12,886 nt of DNA, taken from the NCBI GenBank assembly GCA_964373925.1, contig CAYJWS010000035.1, forward strand, positions 1 to 12,886, written 5' to 3'. The notes below the pieces were generated by a model. It was not told the origin of the DNA and did no database searches. It saw nothing but the letters and a program-made list of their open reading frames with translations. This DNA is from CAYJWS01 sp964373925. Lineage in GTDB: Bacteria > Patescibacteriota > Patescibacteriia > Buchananbacterales > GWA2-38-13. Shown piece by piece: positions 3,947-10,387 of the stretch (its first letter is position 1; the number at the start of each line of letters is the position of its first letter). The position numbers were made by a program, and so were the translations under genes.

Positions 3947-5398
3947 ATGTCATCAAATATCAGCCAAGCGATAAAAGCAATCTGCGACGAAAAAGGAATT
4001 CCATACGAGAGTGTTTTGGAAACCGTTAAAGCCGCTCTTGCCGCGGCGTATAGGAAGGATTTTGGAAACAAGCTCCAAAATATTGTTGTTGAGTTTGATC
4101 CTGAAACTGGAAAGATTGATGCGTTTGACGTGAAAACGGTTGTTGAGGATGTTCCTGAAGAAGAATTGCAAGAGATGGTTCAAGAAGCTACTGAAAAGCC
4201 GGCGTTTAAAGAAGAGCCTGTGAAAAGAGGTAGAGAGCCCCTCGACTCCGCCTCTTCGACCATGAGCTCAGAGCCGAATGGTCGGGGTGATTCCGATGAA
4301 TCAGAGAAAAAACGCTTTAATCCAAAAACAGAGATTCAGCTTACGCAGGCGCGCGAGATAAAAAAATCATACAAAATAGGGGATGTTATTACCACGAAGC
4401 TTGAGGTGCCCGGAGATTTTGGAAGAATGGCGGCACAAACGGCAAAGCAGGTGATTATCCAAAAACTGCGCGAGGCAGAACGAGAGATTATTTTGAGCGA
4501 ATTTAAGACGCGCGAAGATTCTATTATCATCGGCGTTGTTCAAAGAAGGGAAGGGCGGCTTGTTCTTGTTGATCTTGGTCGCGCAACAGCGCTTTTGCCT
4601 CCGGAGCATCAGATTCAAAGAGAAATATACGCTCCCGGCGAGCATCTGAAAGTATACGTCGTTTCAGTACAAAAAACAAACAAAGGGCCGGAAATCATAG
4701 TTTCACGCAGCCATGAAAATATTGTGAAGAAATTTTTTGAAATGGAAATTCCAGAGATCGCATCGGGTGTGGTTCAGATCAAGGGCATTGCGCGAGAAGC
4801 GGGGTCTCGAACAAAGATCGCGGTGTGGACCGACAACGAAAATATCGATCCCATAGGATCATGCATAGGCCAGCGCGGAGCGCGGGTTCAGACGATCATA
4901 TCCGAACTTAAGGGGGAAAAAATAGATATTATTGAGTATAGTGAAAATTCCAAAGAATTTATTGAGAATGCCCTCTCGCCCGCAAAAGTTTCCACTATTA
5001 CGCTCGAAAAAGAGATGAAAATAGCAAAAGTTTCGGTTTCTGAAGATCAGCTTTCTTTGGCCATTGGCAAATCGGGACAAAATGTGAGGCTTGCCGCACG
5101 TCTTACTGGATGGAAGATAGATATTATTACAGACACGGGAGCGAAAATAGCCGACGCCGGAGCCGAAGTTTCAAAGCAGGAAAAAACAGTAATAGATGCG
5201 CCAAAAGAAGAGGTTGCCGTGCCAAAAGAATCAACTTTTGAAAACGTCCAAGAAACCAAAGTTGAGCTCGCAAAAAGAGATGGGGAACCTCTCGACTCTC
5301 TCCGTGGCGACTCCGACGAGTCAAAGGAAAAGCCAAAGAAAGAAAAGAAGGCAAAAGCTGAAAAGAAAGAATCAAAGAAAAAAAAGAAGAAAGGGTAG
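3947..5398 (+). CDS. nusA: Transcription termination/antitermination factor NusA
   Basis: NusA binds RNA polymerase and nascent RNA and modulates pausing, termination and antitermination. In the 483-aa protein the N-terminal polymerase-binding domain spans about residues 1-180 (NISQAIKAICDEKGI; later FGRMAAQTAKQVI). An S1 domain follows at about 188-255, KH1 at about 275-345 (GQRG, 308-311) and KH2 at about 350-400 (GKSG, 374-377). After KH2 there are no acidic repeats, only a charged linker and a Lys-rich tail. Two related inserts, EPLDS...RGDSDES, lie at residues 93-121 (enlarging the N-domain) and 443-460 (in the tail). ATG 3947 is chosen because the conserved N-terminus starts there; an upstream in-frame TTG at 3929 is rejected. 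There is no SD. The usual neighbours rimP and infB are absent in the window. Confidence 0.96.
   Translation: MSSNISQAIKAICDEKGIPYESVLETVKAALAAAYRKDFGNKLQNIVVEFDPETGKIDAFDVKTVVEDVPEEELQEMVQEATEKPAFKEEPVKRGREPLDSASSTMSSEPNGRGDSDESEKKRFNPKTEIQLTQAREIKKSYKIGDVITTKLEVPGDFGRMAAQTAKQVIIQKLREAEREIILSEFKTREDSIIIGVVQRREGRLVLVDLGRATALLPPEHQIQREIYAPGEHLKVYVVSVQKTNKGPEIIVSRSHENIVKKFFEMEIPEIASGVVQIKGIAREAGSRTKIAVWTDNENIDPIGSCIGQRGARVQTIISELKGEKIDIIEYSENSKEFIENALSPAKVSTITLEKEMKIAKVSVSEDQLSLAIGKSGQNVRLAARLTGWKIDIITDTGAKIADAGAEVSKQEKTVIDAPKEEVAVPKESTFENVQETKVELAKRDGEPLDSLRGDSDESKEKPKKEKKAKAEKKESKKKKKKG
4223..4310 (+). repeat. In-frame element copy 1 inside nusA
   Basis: This stretch encodes KRGREPLDS, ten extra residues and RGDSDES in the N-domain linker. 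It holds two hairpins: CGACCAT (4257-4263) with ATGGTCG (4278-4284), and TGATTC (4288-4293) with GAATCA (4298-4303) around CGAT. It is G+C richer than its surroundings. It shares frame, peptide ends and the second hairpin with copy 2. Confidence 0.6.
5273..5329 (+). repeat. In-frame element copy 2 inside nusA
   Basis: This encodes KRDGEPLDSLRGDSDES, a shorter version of copy 1 without the central ten residues. GACTC (5309-5313) pairs with GAGTC (5318-5322) around CGAC, the same hairpin as GATTC/GAATC in copy 1 but with a T-A pair replaced by C-G. CTCGACTC is identical in both copies (4241-4248 and 5291-5298). Confidence 0.6.
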
Positions 5399-5501
5399 TT
5401 ATTAATTTCTAATAACCAATTACCAATACCCAATGAATCAAATGAGATGATAATTGGAGATTGAAAAGTTTAAAAATTAATTTATTAATTTTTTATAACA
5501 T
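5399..5501 (+). other. AT-rich nusA-hppA spacer
   Basis: The spacer holds ACCAATTACCAATACCCAAT-like repeats (5416-5434), an A/T-only stem AAAAATTAA with TTAATTTTT (5472-5493), and TATAAC just before the hppA ATG. No SD and no strong terminator is present, so read-through from nusA is possible. Confidence 0.4.
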
Positions 5502-7490
5502 ATGCGAATCGAATATTGGGCAATACTCGCGTCCCTTGCGGGATTAGCATACGCTGGCTATCTTGCCTGGGGGGTAAAAAAAATCCACGTTGAGGATGAA
5601 AAAGCAAAAGAGATTTCTTCTTACATTCATGAAGGCGCCATGGCATTTCTTTATAAGGAATATAAAATTCTCGCCATTTTTGTGGCTGTGCTCGCGATTA
5701 TCACGGGAATAGCGCCGGGGCTTGGATGGAAAATTAGCGTGAGCGCTATAATTGGAGCAATCCTCCCCATTCTTGCGGGATATGCTGGTATGAGAATTGC
5801 CACCATTGCCAATGTTCGCACTGCAGAAGCTTGCAAGAAGGATATTTCAAAAGGGCTCGATGTTGCCTTTTCCGCGGGAAGCGTTATGGGATTATGCGTT
5901 GTAGGGCTTGGGCTTTTGGGAGTTACCGCGCTGTATCTTATTTTTAAAGATCCCAATATTATTTACGGATTTGGTTTTGGCGGTGCCGCGGTCGCGCTTT
6001 TCGCTCGCGTTGGAGGAGGTATTTATACAAAGGCCGCCGACGTGGGAGCAGACCTAGTTGGAAAGGTTGAGGCGGGAATACCGGAAGACGATCCGAGAAA
6101 TCCAGCGGTCATCGCAGATAATGTCGGAGACAATGTCGGGGATGTCGCCGGCATGGGCGCGGATCTTTTTGAAAGCTATGTTGATTCCATGATCGTCGCA
6201 ATGGCAATTGGTCTTATCGCGTCTCCAAAATTTGGAGATAATGCGGTCCTTTTACCGCTTCTTTTGGGGGCGATTGGAATTATCGCCACGATCATCGGCA
6301 ATATTATAATCAGAGTGAGAAAGGGAAAGACTATTTATTCCACTCTCAATGGAGGCATCTGGGGGTCGGCAGTAATTATTGCCATAGCTTCGTTTTTTAT
6401 TACAAAGTACACCATCGCGAATAATTATTTGCAGATATATGGATCCATAATAACAGGTCTTATCGCGGGAATAATAATCGGGCTTGTAACAGAATACTAC
6501 ACTTCGGAAAAAAATAAGCCAGCGCAAAGCGTTGCGAAAGCTGCCCAAACCGGGCCTGGTACCAATATTATTTCCGGTTTTGCCTTAGGCCTTATGAGTA
6601 CGTTAATTCCGGTAATAACGCTTGTTATCGCGTTGTATGTATCGTATTCGTTCGCGGGACTTTACGGAGTTGCTATTTTGGCAGTGGGCATGCTCTCCAC
6701 TCTTGGAATCACGCTTGCAACCGACGCCTACGGGCCTATCGCAGACAATGCAGCGGGAATCGCCGAGATGGCGGGTATGGGTCCGGAGACACGCGAGCGC
6801 GCCGAGCAGCTTGACGCCGTTGGAAACACAACCGCCGCCATAGGAAAGGGATTTGCCATCGGTTCCGCGGCTCTCACATCTCTTGCGCTTTTGATTGGAT
6901 TTAAGCAGGCAGTACAGCTTAACTCTGTTGATCTTATGGATATTCGGGTTCTCATAGGAATACTTTTGGGAAGCATGCTTACTTTTGTTTTCTCGGCGTT
7001 TTCCATGAAGGCGGTTGGCGAGGCGGCGTATAAAATGGTACATGAAGTTCGAAGGCAGTTTCGCGAGATTCCCGGCCTTATGCAGGGCACTGCCAAGCCG
7101 GATTATAAAAAATGCGTTGAGATTTCAACCGGAGCGGCGTTAACAAAAATGATAGTTCCGGGAATCCTTGGAGTTTCTTCCCCCGTACTTGTGGGAATAT
7201 TTTTAGGGAGGGAAGCGCTTTCCGGCCTTCTCGCGGGAGCAATTTCTACAGGTTTTATGCTCGCCGTTCTTATGGCTAATGCCGGCGGAGCGTGGGACAA
7301 CGCCAAAAAATATATAGAAAAAGGAAATCTTGGCGGTAAAGGTTCTCAAACCCATAAAGCGGCGGTAGTCGGCGATACGGTTGGCGATCCCTTTAAGGAT
7401 ACATCCGGTCCGAGCCTCAATATTCTTATCAAGCTCATGGCCATTATTTCCATTGTCATCGCTCCTCTTCTCAATATTTTACATGGGTAA
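5502..7490 (+). CDS. hppA: Membrane-bound ion-pumping pyrophosphatase, K+-dependent type
   Basis: This integral membrane enzyme hydrolyses pyrophosphate and pumps H+ or Na+ across the membrane. It has 662 residues and many hydrophobic helices, close to the usual bacterial length. The active-site loops are intact: GGGIYTKAADVGADLVGKVE (171-190), DDPRNP (196-201), DNVGDNVGD (206-214), DAYGPIADNAGG-like (408-419) and GDTVGDPFKDTSGPS (624-638). At the K+-dependence site it reads GNTTAAIGKG (441-450), with Ala at 445 and Gly at 448; K+-independent enzymes have Lys and Thr there, so it should need K+. FESY at 223-226 places the gate Glu (224) as in Na+-pumping and some H+-pumping enzymes, so the ion is undecided. 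It follows nusA by 103 bases with no SD. Confidence 0.97.
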   Translation: MRIEYWAILASLAGLAYAGYLAWGVKKIHVEDEKAKEISSYIHEGAMAFLYKEYKILAIFVAVLAIITGIAPGLGWKISVSAIIGAILPILAGYAGMRIATIANVRTAEACKKDISKGLDVAFSAGSVMGLCVVGLGLLGVTALYLIFKDPNIIYGFGFGGAAVALFARVGGGIYTKAADVGADLVGKVEAGIPEDDPRNPAVIADNVGDNVGDVAGMGADLFESYVDSMIVAMAIGLIASPKFGDNAVLLPLLLGAIGIIATIIGNIIIRVRKGKTIYSTLNGGIWGSAVIIAIASFFITKYTIANNYLQIYGSIITGLIAGIIIGLVTEYYTSEKNKPAQSVAKAAQTGPGTNIISGFALGLMSTLIPVITLVIALYVSYSFAGLYGVAILAVGMLSTLGITLATDAYGPIADNAAGIAEMAGMGPETRERAEQLDAVGNTTAAIGKGFAIGSAALTSLALLIGFKQAVQLNSVDLMDIRVLIGILLGSMLTFVFSAFSMKAVGEAAYKMVHEVRRQFREIPGLMQGTAKPDYKKCVEISTGAALTKMIVPGILGVSSPVLVGIFLGREALSGLLAGAISTGFMLAVLMANAGGAWDNAKKYIEKGNLGGKGSQTHKAAVVGDTVGDPFKDTSGPSLNILIKLMAIISIVIAPLLNILHG

Positions 7491-7516
7491 GTAATGTTTG
7501 CGGTTTTCTAGATACT

Positions 7517-7548
7517 ATAAAGGATCGGATGGAGTTTCGATCCTTTAT
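7517..7548 (+). terminator. Terminator-like hairpin after hppA
   Basis: ATAAAGGATCG pairs with CGATCCTTTAT (eleven pairs) around a ten-base loop. There is no clean T run beyond the stem, so termination may be partial. It lies between the hppA stop and the tig promoter. Confidence 0.55.
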
Positions 7549-7556
7549 GCGCTTTA

Positions 7557-7586
7557 TTGAGAGTGTTGAGCCGCTTAGGATAAAAT
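7557..7586 (+). promoter_or_regulatory. Promoter of the tig operon
   Basis: TTGAGA (7557-7562), five of six, and TAAAAT (7581-7586), five of six, are 18 bases apart. A start near 7593 leaves a leader of only about 12 nt before the ATG at 7605, too short for a normal SD, and none is present. Confidence 0.6.
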
Positions 7587-7604
7587 ATATATTTTTATTA
7601 TTGT

Positions 7605-8885
7605 ATGAAAATAGATTATAAAGATCTTTCCCGCGCGCAGGCGGAAATAGTTATAGAACTCTCTCCTCAAGAGTATGAACCATATTTGAAAAAAGCGGCA
7701 TTTATAATTTCTGAAAATGTGAAAATTTCCGGATTTCGCCCGGGCAAGGCGCCCTATGATGTGATTCGCGCGCAAGTGGGAGAAGGAAGGATTTGGGAAG
7801 AGGCGCTTGAGCATGCTGTTAAAAAAACCCTTTTTTCGGCCTTCAAAGAAAAAGGTTTGTTAACGGTCGGCGCTCCCAAAATCGAGATCGTGACGCTCGT
7901 TCCAGGGAATCCCGTTGTATATAAGGCTGTTGTAAATCTTTTGCCAGTCGTGAAAAAATTAACTTTAGATATTACCAAGGTTGCGCGTAAAAAAATATCC
8001 GTAGGCCAGGATGAGCTTGACCGATCTCTTCACGATTTACAAAAACTTCGAAGTAAAGAAAAAATTGTTTTACGGGAGGTGCGGATAGGCGACAAGGTTG
8101 ACGTTGATTTTAAGATTTTTTTAGACAATGTTCCGCTTGAAGGCGGAGACGGCAAAAAAATCCCGGTGGTGGTAGGAGAAAATAAATTTATTCCGGGTTT
8201 TGAAGAAAAGCTTATTGGAGAGAAGGCTGGAGATGAAAAAGAATTTCAGCTCACGTTTCCAAAAGATTATTACCAAAAAAATATTGCCGGAAAGCCTGTT
8301 GATTTTAAGATAAAGATACTCTCTGTGTATGAGATAGAATTACCAAAGCTTGATGATGAGTTCGCGAAGGGATTTCATTTTGATACATTTGAAGCGCTCA
8401 AAAAGCAGATAAGCGACAATCTTTTGCTTCAGATGCGATCAAAGGAAGAAAAAAGAATTGAAGACAGCATTATTTACGCGCTTGTTGAAAAAAATAAATT
8501 TTCCGATATTCCCGACATACTTATTCAATCTGAATCGCAATCTATGCTTGGCGAGCTTGAGCGCGGAATACAAGAAGACGGGCTTAATTTTGAAGATTAT
8601 TTGACGCATATTAAAAAAACAAGAGATGAGCTTTTGTTGGATTTTATTCCTACGGCGATACAAAGAATAAAGATTGTTATTGTGCTTCGTGAAATAGCCA
8701 AGCAATACAATATCTCTGCCACAGAAGAAGAGGTCCAAAAAAATATTCAAGAAGAATCTCTCAAACAAACGATATCTAAATCTAGCCATGAGACGGGGAA
8801 TAATCAACAATTGATTGAATATACAAGAAACGCACTAACTTCTAAGAAGATACTAGGGTTTTTAAAGGAAAAGCTTTCTCATTAG
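7605..8885 (+). CDS. tig: Trigger factor (ribosome-associated chaperone / peptidyl-prolyl isomerase)
   Basis: Trigger factor sits at the ribosome exit tunnel and helps nascent chains fold. The 426-aa protein shows the N-terminal ribosome-binding domain with GFRPGKAP at 43-50, the signature loop that contacts the ribosomal protein L23 region. An FKBP-type isomerase domain follows at about 150-245 (GDKVDVDFKIFLD, FIPGFEEKLIGEKAGDEKEF). The helical SurA-like chaperone domain fills the rest (LDDEFAKGFHFDTFEALKKQI onward). Length matches the family. No SD precedes the ATG; the predicted leader is very short. The next gene starts six bases after the TAG stop, so tig leads a three-gene operon with the phosphodiesterase and the DUF167 gene. 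Confidence 0.96.
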   Translation: MKIDYKDLSRAQAEIVIELSPQEYEPYLKKAAFIISENVKISGFRPGKAPYDVIRAQVGEGRIWEEALEHAVKKTLFSAFKEKGLLTVGAPKIEIVTLVPGNPVVYKAVVNLLPVVKKLTLDITKVARKKISVGQDELDRSLHDLQKLRSKEKIVLREVRIGDKVDVDFKIFLDNVPLEGGDGKKIPVVVGENKFIPGFEEKLIGEKAGDEKEFQLTFPKDYYQKNIAGKPVDFKIKILSVYEIELPKLDDEFAKGFHFDTFEALKKQISDNLLLQMRSKEEKRIEDSIIYALVEKNKFSDIPDILIQSESQSMLGELERGIQEDGLNFEDYLTHIKKTRDELLLDFIPTAIQRIKIVIVLREIAKQYNISATEEEVQKNIQEESLKQTISKSSHETGNNQQLIEYTRNALTSKKILGFLKEKLSH

Positions 8886-8891
8886 ATAATT

Positions 8892-9389
8892 ATGAAAATA
8901 GCAATATTTTCTGACACCCATGACAATATCCCAAATACTCTTAGGGCGGTTGAATATCTAAAAAAAAATAATATTTTAGCCATGATCCATTGCGGAGACA
9001 TAGCAAATACCGAAACCATTGAGACTATAGCAAAAAATTTTTTAGGAAGCCAGTATTATGTGTGCGGAAATTGCGACAGGTTTTCAGAACTTTCGGAGGC
9101 CGCGCGAAATCACAAGCATATAAAAATTTTTGAAGTTTTTGGAGAAGTAAAAATTGGCAATAAAAACATTGCATGGGCGCACCACCCAAAAGACGCGCGT
9201 GGCCTGGCCTTGACAGGGGAATACGATATTGTTTTCTACGGGCATACCCACATCCCTTGGGAGGAGATTGTAAGAGGCGCGCGGATGGTTAATCCTGGGA
9301 CGCTTGCAGGAATGTTTTCCAAGCCAACATTTGCTCTCTATGATACCGTCTCTGGCGCAAACGAATTGATTTTGCTTGAAAAAATATAA
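8892..9389 (+). CDS. YfcE/MJ0936-family metallophosphoesterase
   Basis: This is a small calcineurin-like phosphodiesterase of the YfcE/MJ0936 type. Family members hydrolyse phosphodiester model substrates with a two-metal centre; the physiological substrate is generally unknown. All metal motifs are visible in its 165 residues: SDTHDN (7-12), HCGD (33-36), GNCD (59-62), AHH (96-98), GHTH (117-120) and the closing NPGT (134-137). Length is typical. It begins six bases after tig and ends four bases before the DUF167 gene, so it is expressed from the tig promoter. No SD is present. The fold assignment is secure; the cellular role is not. Confidence 0.93.
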   Translation: MKIAIFSDTHDNIPNTLRAVEYLKKNNILAMIHCGDIANTETIETIAKNFLGSQYYVCGNCDRFSELSEAARNHKHIKIFEVFGEVKIGNKNIAWAHHPKDARGLALTGEYDIVFYGHTHIPWEEIVRGARMVNPGTLAGMFSKPTFALYDTVSGANELILLEKI

Positions 9390-9393
9390 TTGT

Positions 9394-9630
9394 ATGGAAA
9401 AAAGGATTATCCGGATTCGTGTTATAACGCGCGCGTCTCGCGAGGAAATTGTTGAGATTGAAAAAGATGTTTACAAAATTAAAATACATGTAGCGCCTGC
9501 GAGAGGGAAGGCAAACGAAAAAATTATCTCTATTCTCTCCAGAACATTTGCAGTTCCAAAATCACACATCTCTATTATCCGTGGATTAACGTCAAAGAAT
9601 AAAGTTGTAGAAATTATAGCGCGGCAATAG
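9394..9630 (+). CDS. DUF167 (YggU-like) family protein
   Basis: This 78-aa protein matches the DUF167/YggU family, whose molecular function is not established. The family pattern is clear: an early beta strand with Lys/Arg and Thr (IRIRVITRASREEI), then VAPARGKANEKII at 33-45, including the invariant GKANE (38-42). Next comes the Pro-Lys-Ser turn (VPKSHISIIRG, 54-64), and then SKNKVVEI (67-74), which corresponds to the common SR-KVV end. ATG 9394 is preferred over an in-frame TTG at 9376 because it gives the conserved domain start and does not overlap the previous gene. It is the last gene of the tig operon; a terminator follows 21 bases after the stop. Confidence 0.9.
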   Translation: MEKRIIRIRVITRASREEIVEIEKDVYKIKIHVAPARGKANEKIISILSRTFAVPKSHISIIRGLTSKNKVVEIIARQ

Positions 9631-9651
9631 ACGCCATACAGTATCAAAAAT

Positions 9652-9682
9652 AAAAAAGACACATCAGCTTCGTGTCTTTTTT
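9652..9682 (+). terminator. Bidirectional intrinsic terminator of the tig operon
   Basis: AAAAAAGACAC pairs with GTGTCTTTTTT (eleven pairs, nine-base loop). The A and T runs on both flanks allow function in either direction. Confidence 0.92.
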
Positions 9683-9803
9683 ATGTTAATTCTGAATTTT
9701 TTTTGCAACTTTATTTCACAAAAAACAATGTATATGTACTGCTAACAAACGTTATTGATATTTGCTTAAATTAGTAAAAAAATTAACTTTTATTTATAAT
9801 TTA

Positions 9804-9832
9804 TTGACAATTATTTCATATTATGCTAACAT
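9804..9832 (+). promoter_or_regulatory. Strong promoter of the structured RNA
   Basis: A perfect TTGACA (9804-9809) is followed after exactly 17 bases by TAACAT (9827-9832), preceded by TGC as an extended -10. The predicted start is near 9839. The DNA from 9683 to 9803 upstream is very AT-rich and shows no gene. Confidence 0.72.
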
Positions 9833-9838
9833 ATAAAG

Positions 9839-10247
9839 TTGCTCATCTAAAATTTATTATCTGCCAATAATCTGCAGACAACCCCCCAAAGGCTTTTTGT
9901 GCCGTATTCGGAGGGATGTGCCTGTGGTATTTGGGCAAGAGGAATCAATCCTCCAGGGTAAAACCTGGAGAACCTCCTTTCTCCTGTTGCCCAATTATCT
10001 GCAGGCACGACAAGCGGGGAACTTGCGAGAGGATGATCCGGCTTTTAGCTCGATTTCCCCTCAAGCACGTTTCCTTGTCTGCAGATTATTGGAAGATATT
10101 CATCTTAGCTTAAGCATAGCCTACTTCTTTGTAGAACCAGTTGAACTTCAGCGAATACTTTTTATCTTTCGCGCATAATTGAATTATGAAGACCTGATAT
10201 AAAGAAGCTGGCGTAAAATAATGATCGGATTTTTTCCGGTCTTTTTT
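9839..10247 (+). ncRNA. Candidate free-standing structured RNA (about 400 nt), possibly 6S-like
   Basis: No credible protein lies between 9631 and 10387, yet the sequence becomes G+C rich and heavily paired. A perfect 18-bp helix closes the core: 9864-9881 with 10075-10092 (CCAATAATCTGCAGACAA and its complement). Inside is a rod: GTGCCTG (9918-9924) with CAGGCAC (10002-10008), TTGGGCAA (9931-9938) with TTGCCCAA (9987-9994), GAGG with CCTC, and CTCCAGG (9951-9957) with CCTGGAG (9964-9970) capped by GTAAAA. A side hairpin lies on the 3' strand: GGGGAA (10016-10021) with TTCCCC (10055-10060), and CGAG with CTCG inside it. Small hairpins continue to the terminator. No plus-strand gene follows, so a riboswitch is unlikely. 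The long closing stem, large central bubble with a 3' hairpin and rod-like arm recall 6S RNA, but identity is inference. Confidence 0.72.
10223..10247 (+). terminator. Terminator of the structured RNA
   Basis: GATCGGA pairs with TCCGGTC (seven pairs, one G-U) around a T5 loop and is followed by six T residues. It sits before the convergent VanW gene. Confidence 0.85.
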
Positions 10248-10299
10248 ATTCCCCTCCTCTGAATACTCATGCTGTCTGATAACTAAAATCTAGCCATCT

Positions 10300-10337
10300 T
10301 GTCATTCTGATCCGCCAGTTGGCGGATCAGAATGACA
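10300..10337. repeat. Perfect 18-bp palindrome downstream of the VanW gene
   Basis: TGTCATTCTGATCCGCCA (10300-10317) and its exact complement (10320-10337) are separated by two bases. No T run follows on either strand, so it is not a standard terminator. It has the look of a dispersed intergenic palindrome (REP-like) and shares TGTCATTC with the palindrome at 12701-12730. Confidence 0.85.
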
Positions 10338-10387
10338 TTGAAGGACAGTTTGAGGGTTATAAATGTGCTCCATTTGTAAAGTGCAAG

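Noticed and set aside
4223..5329. CRISPR or tandem-repeat array explanation for the two nusA elements
   Set aside because: There are only two copies, about 1 kb apart, differing at synonymous sites and in length, with no regular spacers.
453..5398. RGD in RGDSDES as an integrin-type adhesion motif
   Set aside because: NusA is cytoplasmic and the tripeptide is part of a charged linker; no reason to assign binding to a surface receptor.
5047..5433. 128-aa minus-strand frame opposite the nusA 3' end
   Set aside because: It is the reverse of the Lys-rich nusA tail (long Phe/Ser runs), with no promoter or ribosome site of its own.
6603..7043. 146-aa minus-strand frame inside hppA
   Set aside because: It is antisense to well-conserved pyrophosphatase motifs and its product is Arg/Ser/Cys-rich without structure; a shadow of codon bias.
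9897..10178. 93-aa open frame over the structured RNA region
   Set aside because: It has no ATG start or SD, its frame runs straight through all the paired segments, and its composition is explained by the RNA helices. The promoter start and terminator fit an RNA gene better.
9839..10247. RNase P RNA, tmRNA or SRP RNA as identity of the structured RNA
   Set aside because: The conserved RNase P motif GAGGAAAGTCC, the tmRNA tRNA-like ends with GGTTCGA, and the SRP GGAAGG/AGCA loop motifs were looked for and not seen.
10300..10337. Terminator of the VanW gene
   Set aside because: The palindrome has no T run on the minus strand and lies 50-90 bases past the stop, so it is listed as a repeat.
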